This document shows positions 57,108 through 64,000 of a stretch of DNA of 64,000 nucleotides, piece after piece. Each line of letters begins with the position of its first letter. The stretch's first letter is position 1. The position numbers and the translations under genes are program-made. Origin of the DNA: Rhizophlyctis rosea (lineage: Eukaryota; Chytridiomycota; Chytridiomycetes; Rhizophlyctidales; Rhizophlyctidaceae); assembly GCA_027596075.1 (NCBI GenBank), contig JADGJC010000074.1, positions 87,284-151,283 on the forward strand, read 5' to 3'. The notes under the pieces were generated by a model. The model saw only the letters and a list, made by a program, of their open reading frames with translations. It ran no database searches and was not told the DNA's origin.

Positions 57108-58056
57108 CTATTTCTCCCCACTCCCCTTCGCCACCGTCGGATTGCTTACATAGAATGAATGTGATGGTTGGATTTTCCCCTGCGCTTCACATGCCTTCAA
57201 GAACTCCGGTGCAACAACCGGGATATTCCATTCAACCGCCTTCTCATGCTTCGGACCCCTAGGCACCGTGCAAATCAAGTGTGTGTTATCCGTAGTCAAA
57301 TCATCGGTGTAGCTCGCCCCTATCCGCGCCAACAAGTCCACCAACGGTTCCACCTCGCCCTCCGTCGAGAACACACCGAATGACACGTTTATGCCCGTCA
57401 AGTTCTCCATCGTGTGGGTCCGCGCCGTGACGTGATTGCTTTCGAATGATCCGGCGGATGTTCGGACTACGATCCACATTTCGTATTCCTGGTTAACGTC
57501 CAAACCGGAGAGTTTGGCGGATGTGGCAGAGTGAGGAACCTGGAGCGCGAGCTTTTGGCCGTTACGGTATACGTCTATGCCGCGCAGTTCGGCGGCGTGC
57601 AGGCGGAGTGGGTCCCATCGTACGGTGATGGATGTTTGGGTGATGGATTTTACGGCGAGGACGGGGGCTTCGGGAGTTTGGGAAAAGCTGGCATGGATGT
57701 CTTCTTGCAATGTGATGAACTCGTCACGTTGGCGTCTTTCTTCGTCCTGGTTGCGCTCAATGGTAAGGTTGACTATGGAACCTGTGGTAACACCCTCCTG
57801 TTTCACACGACAAATACGTATCGGTTAGTATCACCAGAGAGCTCGAGTGTGGACAAAGGCATTACGTACCGGTAGAATGGTAGCCGGAAACTCTATCAGG
57901 TGATGATCTGGTGATAACAGGATCGCCATTCCCGCGTCCAACTTCCCCACCGTGAACTGCCAAAATTGTAAACTGTTGATCAGCCAAAACAGCGGACTTG
58001 TAGGACGAGGGGTGCGAGAAAGGACACACCTGCACTGAAGTCACTTCTTGAAGCAT
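57108..58056 (-). CDS. CHS5: Chs5-like exomer scaffold, FN3 plus BRCT
   Basis: Three exons. Exon 1 MLQEVTSVQ, exon 2 [20 protein letters not shown] and IEFPATILP, exon 3 [20 protein letters not shown]. The N-terminal FBE-type domain is followed by an FN3 domain ([35 protein letters not shown]) and a BRCT domain ([50 protein letters not shown]). This order is that of yeast Chs5, the exomer core that binds Arf1 and exports Chs3 chitin synthase from the trans-Golgi. The protein stops about 280 residues in, after the BRCT domain, lacking the long repetitive tail of yeast Chs5. Confidence 0.88.
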
Positions 58057-58106
58057 TGCTTATTTTTCCAACGTGTAACAGTAAGTGACTCTATATACTT
58101 TGGTGT

Positions 58107-58319
58107 TTAGGCTTTCTGTCCTCGCCGGCGATACGAGTTGTCCAGATTGTTGTGAAATAGGTAATCGTTGGGAGGAGTTGGATCTTGGAGGGAGCCTTTC
58201 GCCTGAGGCAACTCGGTCTCCGACTCACTCGAATGCACTTGTATTTGTGTGTGACGGTTCATGACTTCACGGAGGTCGATCAGCGCATGGATCTCCATCA
58301 ATTTACGTAATCCCTGCAC
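58107..58319 (-). CDS. Short hypothetical ORF, possibly a terminal exon
   Basis: 70 codons: MQGLRKLMEIHALIDLREVM, then polar sequence ending NNLDNSYRRRGQKA. TTTGTGCAG immediately before GGATTACG could be a splice acceptor, so this may be the last exon of a gene extending to higher coordinates, but no matching upstream exon was found. It lies about 50 bases upstream of CHS5 on the same strand. Weak. Confidence 0.3.
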   Translation of the reverse strand: MQGLRKLMEIHALIDLREVMNRHTQIQVHSSESETELPQAKGSLQDPTPPNDYLFHNNLDNSYRRRGQKA

Positions 58320-59490
58320 AAAGGAGTGATTTTGCTATTTGCGGGTTAAATTGACAGGAAGCCAAAAGAAGTTTTGCTCATTGTTGGGAAAAGATCAATT
58401 ACGCGAACTGATGGCTTGCTGATGGTTGGGCGGAATCAAGGTCATACGAAGAACGTATGTAACACTAAAGTTGTACAGTGGTGGCAGTTGATAGCAATTG
58501 AGTTACACAATTGGAGTACGGAGGCGTTGTGCCACTTTCAGCCGCACAAAATCGTGACGGGTTTGGGATCGACTGTGAGCACTGTGAGCTCACTCTGTCC
58601 ACTTCCCTCTGCAGAAATCGACCCATTTTGCTCATCAGAAATTACATCACTCCAATTTTTTCTGTTTTTGCAACCTTGCAAGCCGGTTCACCACCTGTCA
58701 AGTTCGACCGTCAGCAGCATCCACAACATTGCTGTGAGGCCTGGCTCACAGCAACACACCATCACTCCAGCTTTGCCTCCCCTCCAAAACGGGTTTCGAC
58801 TCCACTTTGCTCCTTATATCGAAGGCTGGTCCCACACCCTTTCCACATTGAGCACCACGCCTCGTTCGCTTTGGGATTTTGGACACATTTCAACCCTTGG
58901 CACATTCTTCCCTGAAGCAGCGTTTGCATAGTTTAGTAACGCCCTTTTCGGTGAATATCGCTCTACCCAAAGAAGGTAAGTCAATGTTCACAGACGCCAG
59001 AGAGGGTCCTCCATCATGGAAGTGTTGGCTGCTGCGGAATTTGCGGAGGGGAAGGAAACGTAGGGGATCAGCGCTCATTGCTGGCTTTCTTTCACCTTGA
59101 ACGGGGAGGCGCCGTCGCTATGCCGGTAGAGATAGCCGCCGGGACGTGCTGGTCGGAAGGGAATGGGGAAGTCTCAAACCTCTTCCACCAGCCAACAACC
59201 AGCAAGGTTTCATGAATATGAGAATGCTTTGCTCACTTCATGGGTTGCGGTAGTAATATGTGGGAGGGTATCAGCAGGAGGAGTAGCTGTCTGGTGGTTG
59301 TCAACCAAAAAACAGCCAGTTGCTATCAGGCTGGCTTTGGTTATACGCGTTATGCCCAAATTCGGCAATATAAACACCGTTGCTGACCCGCACTCCCTTT
59401 TTCCCATCATATTCACTTCGCTTGGCAGACATCACAAAGATAGTTGCTGCTCGCCCTTGACCAACCTGAATCACCTGAGACACAAGTAGT
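58320..59490. promoter_or_regulatory. Upstream region of the Mcm1 gene
   Basis: 1.17 kb with only chance frames. Likely promoter and 5' leader of the MADS-box gene; TTCACTTCGCTTGGCAGAC-type pyrimidine-rich sequence occurs near 59410-59430. Confidence 0.4.
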
Positions 59491-60784
59491 TTGCACACCA
59501 CAATGACTACAACAAACCAGCAACCCTCTTATGACGAGGCCCACCATGCACTCCCGCAACAATCTCAGCCTCAGCAATCCTCCACCCCACCCGCCCAACA
59601 CCACCAGGATCCCTCCCAACCTCAACAACAATCGCAACAAAACCAACCACAAAGTCAGCAAAACCAGCAGCAGCAACAGCAGCAGCAAAACCCTCCCCAA
59701 CAGCAACAACAACAATCAATGAACGCACTCCCTCCTTACCCGCCGACATCCCGCAAGCGCGATGCGTCGGAAGCGCAGCTTGGCGACCCCTCGGGAGGAA
59801 CTGCAGTCTCCAACGGGATGGGAGGGATGAACGGTGTCATGAACTTGGGCGGAAGCAGCGCTGGCGGTGCGGACGACTATGATGACGATGACGACGATGG
59901 AGACAAGAGTATGGCCAGAGCCGGAAGGAGGAAGATCAAGATTGAGTACATCGATGACAAGTCGAGGAGACACATCACTTTCTCCAAGCGGAAGGCGGGA
60001 ATCATGAAGAAGGTACGAGGCTATAGCCATATCACTTCGTTACTGCATATTATAATTAACGCTATTCCGCTTTTAGGCGTATGAACTCTCCACACTGACC
60101 GGAACCCAAGTCCTGCTCCTTGTCGCTTCGGAAACTGGTCACGTCTACACCTTCGCCACGCCCAAGCTCCAACCGCTCATCACCAAGCCTGACGGAAAGA
60201 ATCTCATCCAAGCGTGCTTGAACGCCCCGGACCCGATGCCTGCCCATCACCAACAACCACAGATGCCCCAGCAGGTCCCGCAACAAGTGCAGCAGCAGCA
60301 ACAGCAGCAGCAAGGGTACGGCGGGCAGCAAGGTTACGGTGGGTACGGGCACAATGGCGGGTACGAGGATGGAGAAGGTGGCATGTACCGCGATGACAAG
60401 GTGAGCATTTGTTTTTCACTATTCAGGCACTTCCCCAAAAACTAAATCAAATCCCATCCATTTCAGCACCACCAGAACATGCAATATGGCATGCCAAATC
60501 AAATGCAAAACCAAATGCAAGGCAACATGCAAGGCTACCAGGGCTACCCCGTCAACTCACCCACCAACTCTCCTGGTATGAACAACGGGATGAACCCCAA
60601 CAGCCCCAACGTCAACAACGTCAACATGGGCATCTCGCCGCAGGCGGTCGGGAATGGCATGTACATGGGGGGCAACAATATGGGATATGCTGGGCATAAT
60701 CAGTCGGGCGGGTACCAGCAAGGCGGGTATGGGAATGGTGGGGGGATGGTGGGGCAGTATGGGAGTGAGGGGGTTAAGAAATAG
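59491..60784 (+). CDS. MCM1: MADS-box transcription factor, SRF/Mcm1 type
   Basis: Exons 59491-60012, 60077-60400, 60467-60784; 387 residues. An N-terminal polyglutamine/proline region is followed by an acidic run (DDYDDDDDDGDK) just before the MADS domain: GRRKIKIEYIDDKSRRHITF, SKRKAGIMKK, then across the intron AYELSTLTGTQVLLLVASET and GHVYTFATPKLQPLI. The SAM-type extension (GKNLIQACLNAPDP) marks the SRF subgroup. The C-terminal tail is Gln/Asn/Gly/Met-rich with GYGG and NSPG repeats. It binds CC(A/T)6GG sites and acts with cofactors in cell-type and cell-cycle control. An alternative start is Met 5 (MTTTNQQ) at 59503. Confidence 0.93.
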
Positions 60785-61729
60785 GGTAGGGGTGCAGTGA
60801 TGGACTGTTTCTTTCTTTTGCGTCGTTCTTTTTTTGTGGGAGGTGTAGGCTAGACTGTAGCGTATCGGGGAGGGTGGGGTGGGTTAGGAAGGGTGGGGTC
60901 GCATTTTCTAGATCCAATTTTTTTGCGTTTGGATGATCCATCCTTGCTTTCCTTTCTTTTTTTGTTGCCCTTTGGGGCGTTTTTGCTTGTTCAATTTTTC
61001 TTATCCATTTTGTTTGCACAAATGTAACCGTAACAGAATCATATGGCGTATGGTCATCTACACGTTTTGTGGTTGTTGTGATTGTTGGCTTTTGTGTGTT
61101 TTATTCCCCTGGCAAATGCGTCCTTCTGATTTTTGAGGGTACTTCATATGGCAAGCCTTTTAATTCCCTGCCGTCGTTTCAGTAACATTTTATGTGGACA
61201 GGATCAACCGCCTGGCACAGTCCGATAAGTAAATCTTAACCGGATGTATGTCCCATAATTATAAAAAGGGTTGAACAACGCCAAGAAACCGAATTTCCCT
61301 CAAACCACACTATCAATATCTTGCAACCCGCGACCGATCTTGCAGTAGTCCCTCCGCCCCTTCGTCATCATTACTTCCACATGCGGATTTGCGATACCCG
61401 TCGGAATATCAGATTTACACAGTACCAGGACGGTGCGGGACGAAAGAGAATGGTACTGGCTAGAAGATTCATACCCATTGCAACGCCAAGAGTGCCGCCT
61501 TTTGACCTCCTTCTGACCATCCGCACCACCCTCTCACTGCATCTACCAGCTCATTCTCAGCTTCTGCGGCCTCGACCATCCCATCACGATTGCTTTACTT
61601 GGAAAGAAACATCTATTATACAATCCTGCCGCTATTCTCTTACATTATGTCGGTGATAAATACAGGGATACAGGTGGGAATCGCCGCGCTCCGGGTGTTC
61701 ATGAAATGAACACTGCCCATTCAACGATT
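60785..61729. other. Convergent 3' region
   Basis: T-rich from 60810 to 61120, fitting a 3' UTR of Mcm1. Rest is HIS3 3' flank. No gene. Confidence 0.5.
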
Positions 61730-62679
61730 TTATACGTCTGCGGTGAGTGTGCCCTTGGTACTGGGAACGTCGTTGGTGCCTGTTGGGGAGGTGGCTTCCC
61801 GGAGGGCGATGGCGAGGGCTTTGAATGCGGATTCGGATCTGGAGTGAGGCAGGTTGGTTGAGTTGGTTTCGAATTGGTGTGCATGGGGAGTTGCTCATGC
61901 GGCGGTTAGTAGAGCGAGTTTTGAAAATTGTAAAGGACTGATATGGCCGTGATCCTCAGGATACGGCATATGCTCATTTCAAAAGAACACAGATTGCTCC
62001 ATGTCCAAACCCTATCCGCATGCACACACACCCTCCACCATTTCTAAACCCACCTGTGATGATCATTGAACCCCTTGATACAATCTACATGCAACGTGAT
62101 TCCGGCATTCTGCGCAAAGCTCTGGAAGACGTGCGGAATCATCTCACAGCTCAAATCTCCAATCTTCTCCCTCTTCAACCCCAAATCGACTTCAGCGTGC
62201 GGGCGGCCAGATATGTCGACGACGGCGCGGGAGAGAGCTTCGTCTAGAGGTGCGTAGGCGTAACCGAAGCGTTTGATTCCTTTCGGTGGGCCGAGGGCTT
62301 GTTTCCATGCTGGTATTTGGAAGGGAGTATTGGAGGGTTTTGACGTTTATGGCGGAGTATGTTGTTCAACACACACCTGACCCGAGAGCGAGGGCAACGT
62401 CTTCAGCAGTGTGGTGGTCGTCAATCCAGAGGTCGCCTTTGCAGTTCAATTTGATGGACCAGCGGCCGTGCTTTGCGAGGGCGTGGAGCATCTGTTCGAA
62501 GAGTAGAAGTCATTCAGTGTCGAAAACAGGGGAGTGCTATTTTTGGCCATACTCACGTGGTCCAAGAACCCGATACCGGTGTGAATCTCTATACTCTGGT
62601 TGTCATATTGGTCGAGAGTGAGCTCAACGTGGATCTCCGTCTCCGCCGTCTTGCGGTCTATTGTCGCAGTTTTGGCCAT
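61730..62679 (-). CDS. HIS3: Imidazoleglycerol-phosphate dehydratase
   Basis: Sixth step enzyme of histidine biosynthesis. Four exons: [20 protein letters not shown] and [30 protein letters not shown] and [15 protein letters not shown]; then [33 protein letters not shown] and [20 protein letters not shown] with GFNDHH; last exon [18 protein letters not shown], ending TLTADV. The Mn-binding motifs [13 protein letters not shown] and NDHH are intact, two of them falling at splice junctions. Start chosen at the ATG in GGCCAAAACTGCG context at 62679, which is the first Met. Confidence 0.95.
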
Positions 62680-63544
62680 CTTTGTTAGGTTTTGATGGTA
62701 GTTTGGGGTTGGAAGTGGTAAACAAAAGGCTAGAAACAGCAGGCCAACTTCGAGGGAAAGTTTAAGGAGGAACCTTCATCGCCAAGCCATGCCGCAGTCT
62801 CCAGTCACTGCATCCAACACAACGTGGTGTTACAGTGCCACCCAGTATGATGAGTCAAAGTGGGCCCGAATTTCCCGATCTGATTTTTTTGGGTTCAGAG
62901 TGTGGCGGTGGCGATTGGATTACGCGCTGATTTGCAAACCGATGGGGGGCTTATAGCAGGGCTAGCAGGGCAGTATCGGAGCCCGCGAATTGGCCTGGAT
63001 TTGGATGTTGGTGTCCGCCTTGGCCAAGAGGGTTCGTTTGAGTCCTTTGATCTCAAAATCGTGGGCCAGATGACAGATGGGCTCCCATCAAAAACACGCG
63101 CAGACAGGTCCACAAAATCCTCACAGTCGCCGGTTGCGGCACAAACCCGATTTCCCTTCTCTCTCTCAAAGCTGCTGCACCCTTATCGCTGCAATATATC
63201 CGTCATATAGTTTTGCTCACCATAGAAAACACCCTACGTAACGTGTTGCGTGTGTCGTCCCATTAGTCAGAAAAGCGTGGTTCATCATCGGGGAGTGCTG
63301 GAGAACATAGTATCGTCCGGCTATCAGGAAGCATTATTGTTTACTAGTGGCTCCAAAGGGGCATACTAGTGTAGGTAAGCGCGGACCCCCAAACCGGGGC
63401 CTGAGAGTCTAAACAAACCCCACGAAGAACCCCTCCACTGACACTCACTTCCCTGCCCTATATAGTGCAGACGTGAGAGCACATCCCTCCACTTCCCCCT
63501 CCACTACCTATTTTCCTCCTACCACCCACCACCGCCACACCACC
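62680..63544. promoter_or_regulatory. Divergent promoter HIS3 / LCB2
   Basis: 865 bases between divergent start codons. TATATAGTG at 63459-63467 lies about 80 bases before the LCB2 start. No other gene. Confidence 0.45.
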
Positions 63545-64000
63545 ATGGGAAAGGGACAACGCGCCCACCTCGACCGTTTCGACCCTCCACTAAACTCGGC
63601 TGACCTCATTTCGGCAAAAGTCAACCTCGACGAGCCGTTATATCCTGTTGCCGTACCTCCCACAAAACGTGCCCAAAAACTGCCCAATGATGAAGACCAC
63701 ATCCTTGAAACCGCCCCTCTCGCTGTGCTCGTCACTACTTATCTAAGTTATGCTATCTTGATTCTCTTTGGTCATATTCGTGACTTTTTTGGCTTCCGTT
63801 TCCGGAAGGAGAGATATTCTCAACTGAAAAATCATAATGTGAGTCGCGAGCGTAGCGAGCGGTGTGGGTGTTGTGAGCGTGGCGAATAGGACGAGCGTAG
63901 CGAGCTGTGTGTGTGTGTGTGTGTCGGGGGGGGGGGGGGTGTGGGGGCAAGGGGGCCCATTGGGGGGAAAGCAGGAAAGAAAAACCAAAAAAACGGCACA
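63545..64000 (+). CDS. LCB2: Serine palmitoyltransferase subunit 2, 5' part only
   Basis: Exon 1 (63545-63840) begins in strong context (CACCATGGG) and encodes MGKGQRAHLDRFDPPLNS; then ETAPLAVLVTTYLSYAILIL and FGHIRDFFGFRFRKERYSQL. The TYLSYAILILFGHIRDFFG block is the N-terminal membrane anchor typical of Lcb2/SPTLC2, the pyridoxal-phosphate subunit of serine palmitoyltransferase in the ER. A GTGAGT donor follows at 63841, and the rest of the gene lies beyond the window. The intron is low-complexity (repeats, GT run, G run). The catalytic domain is not visible. Confidence 0.8.
63847..63907. repeat. GAGCGTAGCGAGC repeats next to GT and G runs
   Basis: CGAGCGTAGCGAGC occurs at 63849-63862 and 63894-63907. 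A (GT)n run then leads into an uninterrupted G run (63926-63939). This is within the first LCB2 intron near the window edge. Confidence 0.7.

Overview
The window is nuclear DNA of a fungus: intron-rich protein genes (short GT-AG introns, several with a TACTAAC/CTAAC-like branch site), cytosolic ribosomal protein genes, a MADS-box Mcm1 homologue, HIS3, SEC53, CHS5 and a cellulose-type LPMO with a CBM1 domain. Two genes point to an early-diverging, zoosporic (chytrid-like) fungus rather than an ascomycete or basidiomycete: a TMEM237-like ciliary transition-zone protein (7.8-10.1 kb) and the minor-spliceosome U11/U12-65K protein RNPC3 (54.6-56.4 kb). The species assignment is inference; there is no rRNA in the window.

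Layout. 0-4 kb: secreted DUF1996 protein (cut by the left edge), a small mitochondrial-looking protein, an F-box protein. 4-13.3 kb: four-RRM protein Mrn1 with a long leader, TMEM237-like gene, phosphomannomutase SEC53, two small unknowns. 14-25.6 kb: KCTD/T1-type BTB protein, ribosomal proteins L12, L43 (eL43) and L7 (uL30), SOM1, and the SCYL1/Cex1 pseudokinase. A box C/D snoRNA sits in an RPL7 intron. 25.6-29.5 kb: repeat-bearing spacer, a voltage-sensor-domain-only membrane protein built from seven exons, and a two-TM small protein whose intron holds a 10-N assembly gap. 29.5-40.3 kb: TBC1D22/Gyp1 RabGAP, D-lactate dehydrogenase with a C-terminal AKL, an unknown, an SDR, and NOL11 (Utp8 counterpart). 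40.58-40.89 kb: the RNase MRP RNA gene, divergent from NOL11. 41.5-49 kb: AVT-type amino-acid transporter, a CCCH zinc finger-methyltransferase, and an unknown with an N-terminal MGSC motif. 49.6-64 kb: AA9-like LPMO, coatomer zeta, signal peptidase subunit SPC2, RNPC3, CHS5, Mcm1, HIS3 and the 5' part of LCB2 at the right edge.

How genes relate. There are no operons; genes are compact and often divergent, sharing short promoters (RPL43/SOM1, NOL11/MRP RNA, TBC GAP/upstream ORF, D-LDH/unknown). A ribosome-biogenesis theme recurs: RPL12, RPL43, RPL7, its intronic snoRNA, NOL11 and RNase MRP RNA. A secretory theme also recurs (SEC53, RET3, SPC2, CHS5, SCYL1/Cex1, Gyp1). No gene cluster for a specialised system was found; the most informative items are the two RNA genes, TMEM237, RNPC3, the microexon genes and the AKL-ending D-LDH.
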